This document shows, in pieces, positions 4,852 through 13,217 of a stretch of 13,499 bases of DNA. Below the pieces are notes generated by a model. The model was not told the DNA's origin and did not search any database. It saw only the letters and a list, made by a program, of their open reading frames with translations. This stretch comes from Bacteroidota bacterium (GTDB lineage Bacteria > Bacteroidota > Bacteroidia > Flavobacteriales > Flavobacteriaceae), in contig JAJYTI010000044.1 in the NCBI GenBank assembly GCA_021793135.1, forward strand, positions 1 through 13,499. The letters run 5' to 3'. Both the position numbers and the translations under genes were made by a program. The stretch's first letter is position 1. Every line of letters starts with the position of its first letter.

Positions 4852-7821
4852 ATGAGCAAGTACCATTTTTTAGAGATAGAAGCCAAGTGGCAAAAATATT
4901 GGGCAGAGAACCAAACATTTAAAGCTAAAAACCCAAAAGAAGGTGAACAACTATCCCAACCTAAATATTACGTTTTGGATATGTTTCCGTATCCGTCTGG
5001 TGCAGGATTGCATGTAGGACACCCATTAGGATATATTGCTAGTGATATTTATGCAAGATACAAACGTCATAAAGGATTTAATGTCTTGCACCCAATGGGG
5101 TACGATAGTTTTGGACTTCCTGCAGAGCAATATGCTATTCAAACCGGACAACATCCAGCAAAAACTACTCGCGAAAATATAAACCGATATCGTGAGCAAT
5201 TAGATAAAATTGGTTTTTCATTCGATTGGAGTCGAGAAGTACGTACTTCCAATCCTGCTTATTTTAAATGGACTCAATGGATATTTCTAGAGCTTTTTAA
5301 TAGCTGGTATGATATTAATGAAGATAAAGCTAGAAGAATCGATATACTTATTGAAAGTTTTGAAAAAGACGGTACTAAAAATACACATGCGGTTTGTGAT
5401 GAAAACACACCAAGTTTTACTGCCGAGGAATGGAATGCTTTTGAGGAAAAAAGAAAACAAGAAATCCTATTGGATTATCGTATTGCCTATTTAGCAGAAA
5501 CCGAAGTAAATTGGTGTCCTGCTTTAGGTACCGTATTGGCTAACGATGAAATCGTTAATGGTGTATCAGAAAGAGGAGGACATCCAGTTGTTAGAAAGAA
5601 AATGAAACAATGGAGTATGCGTATTACTGCTTATGCAGAACGAATTCTCCAAGGATTAAACACTCTAGACTGGCCACAACCACTTAAAGACTTCCAGACA
5701 AATTGGATTGGAAAATCTGTAGGTGCAAGTGTGTTTTTTGATATTAAAGGAAAAGAAAACGCTAAAATCGAGGTGTTTACTACGAGAGCAGACACCATAT
5801 TTGGGGTGAGTTATTTAGCTATTGCTCCAGAACATGATTTGGTGTCAGAACTTACCACTACCACTCAAAAAGAAGCAGTAGAGACCTATAAGCAACAAAC
5901 TGCAGCGAAAAGCGAACGCGATAGACAAGCAAATGTTAAAGACATAAGTGGTGTGTTTACAGGAAGCTATGCCATCCACCCATTGACTGGTGAAGAAATC
6001 CCGATTTGGATAGCCGATTATGTACTTTCTGGATATGGAACAGGGGCTGTTATGGCAGTGCCTTGTGGTGATTCACGTGATTATGCTTTCGCAAAGCATT
6101 TTGAGTTGTCCATTCCAAATATTTTTAAAGATATAGATGTTAGCGAAGAACCGCATGTGGAAAAAGAAAATACGTTCTTAGCAAATAGTGGAGAGTTCAC
6201 TAATCTGTCAGTGAAAGAGGGTTCTAAGGCGATTATCAATAAACTTGAAGAAATAGGTGCGGGAAAAGCAGAAACAACATATCGATTGCGCGATGCTGTT
6301 TTCTCTAGGCAAAGATATTGGGGCGAACCATTCCCTATTTATTATAAAGATGGAATACCACAAATGATAGATGTAAAGCATTTGCCATTAGAATTACCAG
6401 AAGTAGAAGCATATTTACCTACCGAAGATGGTGCACCTCCATTAGGGCGAGCAGATATTTGGGCTTGGGATACCGAAAACCATAAAGTAGTAGCGAACGA
6501 GGAAGTAGATAATAAAACTATTTTCCCATTAGAGTTAAATACTATGCCAGGGTGGGCAGGAAGTAGTTGGTATTTATTCCGTTATATGGATGCAAATAAT
6601 CCTAACGAATTTGCAGCTGTCGATGCATTGGATTATTGGAAAAATGTAGACTTATATATTGGAGGAATTGAACATGCTGGTGGGCATCTAATATATAGCC
6701 GATTCTGGACAAAATTCTTGTACGATAGAGGATATTTAAAAGTAGAAGAACCATTCCAAAAGTTGATCAATCAAGGAATGATTCTAGGTGAGAGTGCTTT
6801 AGTACGTATATTAAATCTAAAGTTTGGAGAAGATACGGTAAGCTACGCTATAACCAAAGAAGATTACGAGAAATTAGAGCAAGAGAAGATAGAGGAAATA
6901 GACTTATCTGTTTATCAGAATCATCCAGATTTCCCATCTAATATAAAATGGGAAGATTTGGATAAGTCAAGTTTATGTTTCGAAAATACTCGTAGAATTC
7001 ACGTGTTGGTTGATTATGTAGATACAGACAATATACTGGATATAGCTGGTGCAAAATCTTGGACTCCAGATTTCAAAGAGTTTTTATTCTTAACCAATAC
7101 GGATGGGAACTATATAGTAGATAGAGAAGTAGACAAGATGTCTAAATCTAAGTTTAATGTAGTAAACCCTGATGTGATTTGTGAAGAATATGGTGCCGAT
7201 ACCTTACGTATGTACGAAATGTTCTTAGGTCCATTAGAACATGAAAAACCATGGAGTACTGCTGGTATTTCTGGAGTACACGGATTCTTAAAACGTTTTT
7301 GGAGATTATATCATGGTGGAGAGAACGAGGCTTTTATAGTATCCGATAAGCCAGCTACACCAGAAAGTATGAAGACATTGCATAAAACTATAAAAAAGGT
7401 TGAAGAAGATATGGATGATTTTAGTTTCAATACATCTATTTCGTCCTTTATGATTGCAGTAAATGAATTGACAGCACAGAAATGTAATGCTAGAGAAATA
7501 TTAGAGCCATTGGCAATTATTTTATCGCCTTATGCTCCACACATAACGGAAGAATTATGGGAGAAATTAGGTCATGACGAAAGTATTTCTACAGCAGCAT
7601 TTCCAGAGTTCGATCCGAGCGCTTTAGTAGAAAAAGTAAAAGAATATCCTATTTCTTTTAATGGGAAAATGCGTTTTAAACTAAAATTAGATGCTGATTT
7701 AACCAAAGAAGAAATTGAGAAAATTGTAATGGCACACGAAAAAACACAGGAACAACTTGGCGGAAGAACCCCAAAACGTGTCATTGTAGTACCAGGAAAG
7801 ATTGTAAATATAGTAGGATAA
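4852..7821 (+). CDS. leuS: leucine--tRNA ligase
   Basis: 989 residues. Class I aminoacyl-tRNA synthetase that activates leucine with ATP and charges tRNA-Leu in the cytoplasm. Signatures: HVGH at 54-57 (HIGH motif) after PYPSGAGL, and KMSKS at 762-766. The CP1 editing domain is present, with TTRAD at 310-314 and a downstream GTGAVMAVP...DSRDYAFA block, so post-transfer editing of mischarged tRNA is expected. It is longer than the roughly 860 residues of the E. coli enzyme. Extra length includes residues of about 159-207 (RRIDILIESFEK...) before the NWCPALG block and a long leucine-specific region of about 640-755 just before KMSKS; both are typical of Flavobacteriaceae enzymes as far as I recall. 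The C-terminal tRNA-binding domain ends in RVIVVPGKIVNIV. Confidence 0.97.
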   Translation: MSKYHFLEIEAKWQKYWAENQTFKAKNPKEGEQLSQPKYYVLDMFPYPSGAGLHVGHPLGYIASDIYARYKRHKGFNVLHPMGYDSFGLPAEQYAIQTGQHPAKTTRENINRYREQLDKIGFSFDWSREVRTSNPAYFKWTQWIFLELFNSWYDINEDKARRIDILIESFEKDGTKNTHAVCDENTPSFTAEEWNAFEEKRKQEILLDYRIAYLAETEVNWCPALGTVLANDEIVNGVSERGGHPVVRKKMKQWSMRITAYAERILQGLNTLDWPQPLKDFQTNWIGKSVGASVFFDIKGKENAKIEVFTTRADTIFGVSYLAIAPEHDLVSELTTTTQKEAVETYKQQTAAKSERDRQANVKDISGVFTGSYAIHPLTGEEIPIWIADYVLSGYGTGAVMAVPCGDSRDYAFAKHFELSIPNIFKDIDVSEEPHVEKENTFLANSGEFTNLSVKEGSKAIINKLEEIGAGKAETTYRLRDAVFSRQRYWGEPFPIYYKDGIPQMIDVKHLPLELPEVEAYLPTEDGAPPLGRADIWAWDTENHKVVANEEVDNKTIFPLELNTMPGWAGSSWYLFRYMDANNPNEFAAVDALDYWKNVDLYIGGIEHAGGHLIYSRFWTKFLYDRGYLKVEEPFQKLINQGMILGESALVRILNLKFGEDTVSYAITKEDYEKLEQEKIEEIDLSVYQNHPDFPSNIKWEDLDKSSLCFENTRRIHVLVDYVDTDNILDIAGAKSWTPDFKEFLFLTNTDGNYIVDREVDKMSKSKFNVVNPDVICEEYGADTLRMYEMFLGPLEHEKPWSTAGISGVHGFLKRFWRLYHGGENEAFIVSDKPATPESMKTLHKTIKKVEEDMDDFSFNTSISSFMIAVNELTAQKCNAREILEPLAIILSPYAPHITEELWEKLGHDESISTAAFPEFDPSALVEKVKEYPISFNGKMRFKLKLDADLTKEEIEKIVMAHEKTQEQLGGRTPKRVIVVPGKIVNIVG

Positions 7822-7852
7822 ACTTTAGCACGATTTTTGTTTTACTAAAGTT
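7821..7852. repeat. 8-bp inverted repeat between leuS and the metallopeptidase
   Basis: AACTTTAG (7821-7828) and CTAAAGTT (7845-7852) are perfect reverse complements with a 16-base loop, starting at the last base of the leuS stop codon. No T-run follows, so it is a poor intrinsic terminator; an RNA hairpin in the leuS 3' region or a protein site is possible. Confidence 0.4.
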
Positions 7853-7876
7853 CAATTTAAAAATATTGTAAAAACT

Positions 7877-8563
7877 ATGATGGGATATTATATTATAGGA
7901 GGAATTATATTTCTTGTCAGCATGTTGGTTAGCAATAAGCTCAAGAGTAAATTCGAACATTATTCTAAAATGCATTTGCAGAATGGAATGAGTGGGAGAG
8001 AAATTGCCGAAAAAATGTTAGCAGACAATGGTATAACCGATGTAAAAGTAATTTCTACACCAGGAATGTTAACAGACCACTATAACCCTGCAAATAAAAC
8101 AGTAAATTTAAGCGAAGGCGTATATCACCAACGTAATGCAGCAGCAGCTGCAGTAGCTGCTCACGAATGCGGACACGCAGTACAACACGCTACGGCCTAT
8201 AAGTTTTTACAGATGCGTAGTAAACTTGTGCCCGTGGTAAGTATTGCATCACGTTTTTCACAATTCGTGATATTAGGTGGCTTGGTATTAATGGCTACTT
8301 CTGCTATAGGAAAAAGTATTTTACTTCTTGGAATTATTCTGTTTGCTATAGGTACGCTATTCAGTTTTATAACCCTGCCTGTAGAGTACGATGCAAGTAA
8401 ACGTGCTTTAGTTTGGTTAGAGAAAGAACATATGCTTACTACACAAGAGCACGATGGAGCAAAAGATGCTCTAAAATGGGCAGCCAGAACCTATGTGGTA
8501 GCCGCAGTAGGATCTTTGGCAACTTTGCTATATTTTATCAGTATGTATATGTCGAGAGACTAA
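7877..8563 (+). CDS. YugP-type zinc metallopeptidase, membrane protein
   Basis: 228 residues (the start could equally be the second Met, 7880). An N-terminal span (about 4-19) is followed by a catalytic region with HECGH at 96-100, the HExxH zinc motif, and a probable third ligand E170 in LPVEYDASKRAL. Hydrophobic spans lie at about 126-166 (a pair) and 204-223. The NPANKTVNLSEGVY block and an alanine-rich helix before the zinc motif match the YugP/Zn_peptidase_2 family, membrane proteases of mostly unknown substrate. It lies 55 bases after leuS on the same strand with no clear promoter between, and is followed by a strong terminator. Confidence 0.92.
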   Translation: MMGYYIIGGIIFLVSMLVSNKLKSKFEHYSKMHLQNGMSGREIAEKMLADNGITDVKVISTPGMLTDHYNPANKTVNLSEGVYHQRNAAAAAVAAHECGHAVQHATAYKFLQMRSKLVPVVSIASRFSQFVILGGLVLMATSAIGKSILLLGIILFAIGTLFSFITLPVEYDASKRALVWLEKEHMLTTQEHDGAKDALKWAARTYVVAAVGSLATLLYFISMYMSRD

Positions 8564-8588
8564 ACTTTCTTTAAAAAATAAAATATAT

Positions 8589-8621
8589 AAACCTCAATAC
8601 TTTTTGTGTTGAGGTTTTTTT
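8589..8621 (+). terminator. intrinsic terminator after the metallopeptidase gene
   Basis: AAACCTCAATAC (8589-8600) pairs with GTGTTGAGGTTT (8606-8617), a 12-bp stem with one T-G wobble and a TTTTT loop, running into a T tract to 8621. The A-run before the stem could let it work in both directions. Confidence 0.9.
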
Positions 8622-8718
8622 GATTGGAATATTATAAGAAGTTTTTTAAACAGAATTAACGCATATAACTTTCAAATTTGTATCTTCTAAAGATTAAAAT
8701 ATCGAAGTAAATTTACTT

Positions 8719-9390
8719 ATGTTCAAACACCAACATCCATATCCTCCATTTATACCAGAAGGTACAAAGAAACTTATTGTAGGTACTTTACCTCCACCTA
8801 GATTTACTACGAGAGAGTTAAAACCAGACGATGTAGATTTTTGTTATGGTAGTAGAGATGGTCAATTGTGGAAGATCTTAGAAAAAATCTTCGAGGTGGA
8901 GTTGTTGTATGACAATTCTTTGGAAGCAAAAAGACAGCGTGTCGAACTTTTAAAAACCCACCATATTGGGGTTTGTGATATGGTAGAAGTCGCTTACCGA
9001 GATATAGAAAAGGTAAACGCAGCAGATTTAGGCATTTTAGAACCTAAATTACGACCACTCATTCCAATTCTTAAAGAACATTCTAGTGTTCAAACCTTAT
9101 TATTTACTGGAGGTAATTCTAAGAATGGACCAGAATATTTTTTTAGAAAACATCTACGAGAATATCCAGAGATTGATTTTATCCGCGTAAGCGATACTGT
9201 TCCAAGAATTCATCAATTTAATCTAGACTCTCGCATTATAAAAACTGTTTCGCTTACTGCTCCATCAGGATCTGCTAATAGAGCTGTAGGAAGCATGGCA
9301 TTGTATAAAAAAATGAAAGAAGAAAATCCAGATATGGACACCATAGACTTCCGAGTACTACAATATATGCCTTATTTTAAACCTGGTTAA
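8719..9390 (+). CDS. uracil-DNA glycosylase-like family protein
   Basis: 223 residues. Seen: an N-terminal LIVGTLPPPRF (19-29), which has the position and shape of UDG motif 1, and a C-terminal SLTAPSGSANRAVG (178-191), resembling the 'SPSxAN' motif 2 of the Mug/UDG superfamily. A YGSRDGQLWKIL block (43-54) follows motif 1, as the FY/W region does in this fold. The family is annotated as uracil-DNA-glycosylase-like in Flavobacteria, but the catalytic Asp/Asn seen in well studied UDGs is not clearly present, so base-excision activity is unproven. It follows a terminator and thus has its own promoter; the AAATTTG at 8674-8680 is a possible -7 element, a weak match. Confidence 0.75.
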   Translation: MFKHQHPYPPFIPEGTKKLIVGTLPPPRFTTRELKPDDVDFCYGSRDGQLWKILEKIFEVELLYDNSLEAKRQRVELLKTHHIGVCDMVEVAYRDIEKVNAADLGILEPKLRPLIPILKEHSSVQTLLFTGGNSKNGPEYFFRKHLREYPEIDFIRVSDTVPRIHQFNLDSRIIKTVSLTAPSGSANRAVGSMALYKKMKEENPDMDTIDFRVLQYMPYFKPG

Positions 9391-9444
9391 CTTAGTTTTT
9401 CGGGTAAGAATCATGTTTTCTAGATATAACTACTTTATAGATTA

Positions 9445-9452
9445 TATATTTG
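9445..9452 (+). promoter_or_regulatory. -7 box upstream of the symporter gene
   Basis: TATATTTG fits TAnnTTTG, 18 bases before the ATG at 9471. No clear -33 TTTG is seen at the right distance; the nearest T-run is TTTT at 9416-9419. Confidence 0.5.
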
Positions 9453-9470
9453 CAAAAATAATATGATATT

Positions 9471-10484
9471 ATGCTTAAGAAACTAAAAGTAGACTCCTTT
9501 GTTATTGCTATAGTAATCAGCATTGTTATTGCTTATTTCTTTCCACAATTAGGTGCGAAAGATAGTCCAGTGCCAATGCATTTAGTGAGTAGTATAGGAA
9601 TTTCACTCATCTTTTTCTTTTATGGATTAAGTCTAAGTACCGAAGCAATAAAGAATGGTTTAAAAAATTGGCGATTACATGTGGTAGTGCAGAGTAGTAC
9701 ATTTGTAATTTTTCCATTGATTATCTTGGCTTTCTATCCGTTTTTTAAAGATACTTCTAACGAGATTCTTTGGCTGGCCTTTTTGTTTATGGCAGCATTG
9801 CCATCTACAGTATCATCATCAGTGGTTATGGTATCTATGGCGAAGGGTAATTTGCCTGCCGCAATATTCAATGCTAGTATTTCTGGAATAATAGGAATTG
9901 TTCTTACCCCATTGTGGATGATGCCTTTTGTTAAACCATTTCTAGAAAATACCGATATAGCTTTTGATTTTTCCACTATTTATATGCAATTGGTAACCGA
10001 AATAGTGGTGCCGTTAACATTGGGATTGCTTTTGCGAAGATATTTAGGAAAATTAGCTCGTAAATACAAAGCACAATTGGATTTATTCGATAAGTTTATC
10101 ATCTTACTCATTATTTATAAAAGCTTTGTTCAATCCTTTGAAGACAATGTGTTTACCAGTGTAAGCATAAAACAAATGACAGTAATGTTCATTTTAGTAT
10201 TGGTGTTATTTTATTTTATGTATAACCTAACTGGATGGATAGGAAAAATATTGAAATTTAATCATGCCGATAGGATAACCAATCAATTTTGTGGAACGAA
10301 AAAGTCCCTAGTGCACGGGACCGTTTTCTCAGAAGCTTTATTTGGTAAGACTAGTCTAATAGGGATACTTCTTTTACCATTGATGCTTTACCACGCTATT
10401 CAAATACTTATTGTGAGTATCTATGCCACAAGGATAGGAAAGGAGCAGACCGAACGCGAAAAATTAGCTGGAAGAGAACTATAA
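9471..10484 (+). CDS. bile acid:sodium symporter family transporter (YfeH-like)
   Basis: 337 residues, almost entirely hydrophobic, with about ten membrane spans beginning at residue 9 and 36. Landmarks of the SBF-like group are LIFFFYGLSLSTEAI (about 46-60), ALPSTVSSSVVMV (about 109-121) and GTKKSLVHGTVFSEALFG near 273-290. The charged C terminus (KEQTEREKLAGREL) is cytoplasmic. The family uses a Na+ gradient to move organic anions; bile acids are unlikely as the real substrate here, and none can be read from the sequence. Single-gene unit: own promoter upstream, shared terminator downstream. Confidence 0.9.
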   Translation: MLKKLKVDSFVIAIVISIVIAYFFPQLGAKDSPVPMHLVSSIGISLIFFFYGLSLSTEAIKNGLKNWRLHVVVQSSTFVIFPLIILAFYPFFKDTSNEILWLAFLFMAALPSTVSSSVVMVSMAKGNLPAAIFNASISGIIGIVLTPLWMMPFVKPFLENTDIAFDFSTIYMQLVTEIVVPLTLGLLLRRYLGKLARKYKAQLDLFDKFIILLIIYKSFVQSFEDNVFTSVSIKQMTVMFILVLVLFYFMYNLTGWIGKILKFNHADRITNQFCGTKKSLVHGTVFSEALFGKTSLIGILLLPLMLYHAIQILIVSIYATRIGKEQTEREKLAGREL

Positions 10485-10516
10485 TGTTATAAATACATTT
10501 GTAACAATAACTAATT

Positions 10517-10558
10517 AAAAAAGGGTGCTCTAAATTAAGTATAGAGTACCCTTTTTTT
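10517..10558. terminator. bidirectional terminator between convergent genes
   Basis: GGGTGCTCT (10523-10531) pairs with AGAGTACCC (10543-10551), one G-T wobble, with an A-run before and seven Ts after. It serves the symporter gene on the plus strand and the SDR gene on the minus strand. Confidence 0.9.
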
Positions 10559-10577
10559 AATTAGGTAAAATAGAATT

Positions 10578-11288
10578 TTACTTTAGCATATCCGCGGTTT
10601 GTGTTGGTCGAATTTCTACTTTAGAAGGTAGAGCTCTAGGATTCATTTTTAATAAATCTACAATTAATTCGCCCATATCTTCTGGTTGGATTTTCCATGC
10701 GTCTGCTTCATTATCTGGCGTGTGATTATTGAAGTTAGAAGTTACCGATCCAGGAAGTATAGTTGTGGTTTTTACACCTTGTGCACGTAAATCTAACATG
10801 ACAGATTGTGTGAAACCAACTACCCCAAATTTCGAAGCATTATATCCGCTACCACCTTTAAAGAAGTTAATACCTGCCAAGCTAGCAATACTTATAAAAT
10901 ATCCTTTATTGGCGATTAAATCCTCTACACTAGCTTTTATGCTATGGAATACTCCTGTTAAGTTAGTGTCGATCATTTTATGCCAATCTTCCGGTTTTAA
11001 ATCACGGATATTATCAAAGACTCCTAATCCAGCATTGGCAATTACTACATCTATTCTACCAAAATGTGCTTTGATATCCGAAATAGCTTTTTCTTCCTCT
11101 TCAAGTTTTCTTACGTCCGATGCAAGACCAATAATCACTTCTTCGTCTCCTATTTTAGATGCTGCTTCTTTAGCAGTATCGGCATTACGTCCAGAAATCG
11201 CTACACGATACCCAGCATTTACCAATGCTTCCGCCATTCCAAAGCCTATTCCTTTGGTTCCTCCAGTGATATAAACTACTTTTTTCAT
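10578..11288 (-). CDS. short-chain dehydrogenase/reductase (SDR family)
   Basis: 236 residues, classical SDR with a Rossmann fold. Cofactor motif TGGTKGIG at 8-15, NAG at 85-87, catalytic N109, S136, Y149 and K153 (YNASK). R34 after the second strand (ISGRNAD) favours NADP(H). The PG motif of the cofactor loop is at 179-180. The C-terminal end (LPSKVEIRPTQTADMLK) is of the FabG/sepiapterin-reductase-like type common in Flavobacteria. The substrate is unknown; a role as 3-oxoacyl-ACP reductase is possible but the gene stands away from fatty acid genes. It begins 29 bases after the saccharopine-dehydrogenase-type gene on the same strand, so the two are likely one transcript. Confidence 0.92.
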   Translation of the reverse strand: MKKVVYITGGTKGIGFGMAEALVNAGYRVAISGRNADTAKEAASKIGDEEVIIGLASDVRKLEEEEKAISDIKAHFGRIDVVIANAGLGVFDNIRDLKPEDWHKMIDTNLTGVFHSIKASVEDLIANKGYFISIASLAGINFFKGGSGYNASKFGVVGFTQSVMLDLRAQGVKTTTILPGSVTSNFNNHTPDNEADAWKIQPEDMGELIVDLLKMNPRALPSKVEIRPTQTADMLK

Positions 11289-11317
11289 GTCTACAATTTT
11301 TTCTTTGTTACTAATAA

Positions 11318-12685
11318 TTAAAACAAATTATCTGGATTATAGCCTAGATATTCTCTTTCTTTTTCGTTAAAGTTAATACCATGTTCTTCTAGTTCTTTCA
11401 AAATTGGTTCGTAAACTTCCTTAGCGATAGGACGTTGTACTCCTGGTGTAGTGATTTTATTATTTAAAATAGCCACCGCAGCAATAGCAACAGGAAGTCC
11501 TACAGTTTTAGCCATAGCTGTATGTATTTGATCTCGTCCAATGCATACCATTGTGCTATCTATTTGACTTTTCTTGCCATCTAATTCATATCCAAATTTA
11601 TGATACATTACAATCATGTCCTTGTCCTCTGGATCTAAGCTCCATTTTTCCATTAAGATGGATTGTAGTGCTTGCGCAGGAGTAGCATTTGGTATTCCGA
11701 TGCGTTTCTCCGCGTTAAATAAATCCAACTCTACTAATTTTTCCCACATTACATCATCTTGATCTATACGCAAGTTGTAACGCATTTTTAATTCTACAGA
11801 ATCCGTAGGAGAGTAAGGAAGGAAAAGATTAACAAATTCACGATAGGTAAGGTTCTCAGAGTCGGGAATTGTATAACTGTCATCAGTCATCCCTAATTGT
11901 ACAAACATATTCCAAGCACGACTAAAACCTACTCTACGCATTGTGCCTCTGAAAAGTGTGAGAGCATTTTCTAATCCATATACGCTTTCGTATTGTAGCG
12001 AGTTTCTGTTAGCATAGGCTTCAAATAATCCATAGCCTTCTACTTCTAAGAACTCGGTTCTACGGAATAGTCTATGATATGGAATGTATTTATAAGTTCC
12101 TTCTTGTTTAAATTCGGCAGCACCACCTTGTCCAGCTAATACTACGTTTCTTGGATTCCAAGTAAATTTATAGTTCCATAGATTATTATCGCTCTCAGGA
12201 GCTACTAATCCTCCACAGAAAGATTCAAAAGAAAGTATTTTTCCCCCAGCATCGCGAATGCGATCTATAACCTGCATTGCACTCATGTGATCTATACCAG
12301 GGTCTAGACCTATTTCATTCATAAACACTAGGTTGTTTTCTACTACTTCGTCGTTCAATGCTTGCATTTCTTTGCTAACATACGAAGCCGTAACCATATG
12401 TTTTTTAAGCTTTATACATGTTTTTGCAGCTTCGGTATGCATAGAGGCAGGCAACATAGAAATTACCAAATCACTATTGGCAATAGCTTCTGTTCGTTGC
12501 TCTTCATTAAATACATCTAGCTTTATGATTTTTAACCTTGGATGACTTTCGATGATTTTTTTTACCGCTTCCGGATTAATGTCACCTATGGTAAGAGAAA
12601 TGTTTTCTTTTTCTGCTACATTTAGCAAATATTCTATTAGACTGCTTGTCGATCGACCAGCACCTATTATTAAGATGTTCCTCAT
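11318..12685 (-). CDS. saccharopine dehydrogenase family NAD(P)-dependent reductase (Lys9-like)
   Basis: 455 residues. An N-terminal Rossmann domain (NILIIGAGRSTSS, 3-15) has an acidic D35 at the end of the second strand, suggesting NAD preference; the third glycine of the usual motif is replaced by S/T. Further landmarks are LPASMH (about 78-83), MNEIGLDPGIDHMSA (about 121-135) and FCGGLVAPE (about 155-163), all typical of the saccharopine reductase family, followed by the catalytic/dimer domain and a C-terminal return to the Rossmann domain (LPVAIAAVAIL). Members form or cleave the secondary amine of saccharopine in lysine metabolism, or related compounds such as carboxynorspermidine. In this organism group lysine turnover is the likelier role, but the reaction is inferred from family only. 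First gene of a probable two-gene operon with the SDR. Confidence 0.9.
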   Translation of the reverse strand: MRNILIIGAGRSTSSLIEYLLNVAEKENISLTIGDINPEAVKKIIESHPRLKIIKLDVFNEEQRTEAIANSDLVISMLPASMHTEAAKTCIKLKKHMVTASYVSKEMQALNDEVVENNLVFMNEIGLDPGIDHMSAMQVIDRIRDAGGKILSFESFCGGLVAPESDNNLWNYKFTWNPRNVVLAGQGGAAEFKQEGTYKYIPYHRLFRRTEFLEVEGYGLFEAYANRNSLQYESVYGLENALTLFRGTMRRVGFSRAWNMFVQLGMTDDSYTIPDSENLTYREFVNLFLPYSPTDSVELKMRYNLRIDQDDVMWEKLVELDLFNAEKRIGIPNATPAQALQSILMEKWSLDPEDKDMIVMYHKFGYELDGKKSQIDSTMVCIGRDQIHTAMAKTVGLPVAIAAVAILNNKITTPGVQRPIAKEVYEPILKELEEHGINFNEKEREYLGYNPDNLF

Positions 12686-12702
12686 TCGAGTTTGTTTTGT
12701 AA

Positions 12703-12717
12703 TTTTACATTGTAAAA
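12703..12717. promoter_or_regulatory. palindrome in the divergent 62-base gap
   Basis: TTTTACA-T-TGTAAAA is a perfect 7-bp palindrome with a single central base, midway between the saccharopine-dehydrogenase-type gene and the DUF423 gene. Its placement over both likely promoter regions fits an operator, though AT-rich palindromes arise easily by chance. Confidence 0.4.
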
Positions 12718-12747
12718 CACGAAGTTACTAATAATGATATTAAATAT

Positions 12748-13158
12748 ATGAAAGAAACCTCTAGAAAATTAGGTGTTGCTGCGGCAATACTAGGAGCAAT
12801 TACCATACTTATCGGAGCTTATGGTGCTCACGGATTAAAAAATATTGTAAGTACCGAAGCGGTAACTTCTTTTGAGACAGGTGTTCGTTATCAAATGTAC
12901 CATGTTTTTGCATTATTAATATTAGCCTTTTGTATCCCATTACAAGCAAAACAAATAAAACGTATAGCACTATTTTTTTGGATTGGAATTTTGTTTTTTT
13001 CTGGTTCTATTTACCTATTGGTATTAAAAGAATATTTGCCATTTGATATTACCAAATTCGCATTTATAACTCCAATAGGAGGATTGTTTTTTGTGATCGG
13101 TTGGTTCTATTTAGCTTTTCACTTAATAAAAGTGAAAAAGGATAATTCTGCACTATAA
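12748..13158 (+). CDS. DUF423 family small membrane protein (YgdD-like)
   Basis: 136 residues with four membrane spans at about 8-28, 47-65, 72-92 and 105-127. Conserved DUF423 blocks are all present: GAYGAHGL (23-30), TGVRYQMYHVFALL (44-57), FSGSIYLL (84-91) and TPIGGLFFVIGW (108-119). It sits in the inner membrane; the function is unknown. Divergent from the saccharopine-dehydrogenase-type gene and followed 59 bases later by pckA, which has its own promoter box. Confidence 0.92.
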   Translation: MKETSRKLGVAAAILGAITILIGAYGAHGLKNIVSTEAVTSFETGVRYQMYHVFALLILAFCIPLQAKQIKRIALFFWIGILFFSGSIYLLVLKEYLPFDITKFAFITPIGGLFFVIGWFYLAFHLIKVKKDNSAL

Positions 13159-13184
13159 GAAAGCATTTTTTCTTTTTAATTATT

Positions 13185-13192
13185 TACCTTTG
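13185..13192 (+). promoter_or_regulatory. -7 box of the pckA promoter
   Basis: TACCTTTG matches TAnnTTTG, 25 bases before the pckA ATG. Upstream is T-rich sequence (13166-13177) without a clear TTTG at -33. Confidence 0.6.
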
Positions 13193-13217
13193 CTAACCAC
13201 AACAATTAATTTCAGAA

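Noticed and set aside
5326..5472. Foreign insertion inside leuS
   Set aside because: The frame is continuous and the extra segment agrees with what is usual in Flavobacteriaceae LeuS.
10729..11274. Long plus-strand open frame
   Set aside because: It lies antisense to the SDR gene, whose motifs are complete; the plus-strand translation has no recognisable domain.
13157..13177. AAGAAA/TTTCTT hairpin with T-run after the DUF423 gene as a terminator
   Set aside because: The stem is only weak A-T pairs; it may be simple low-complexity sequence.
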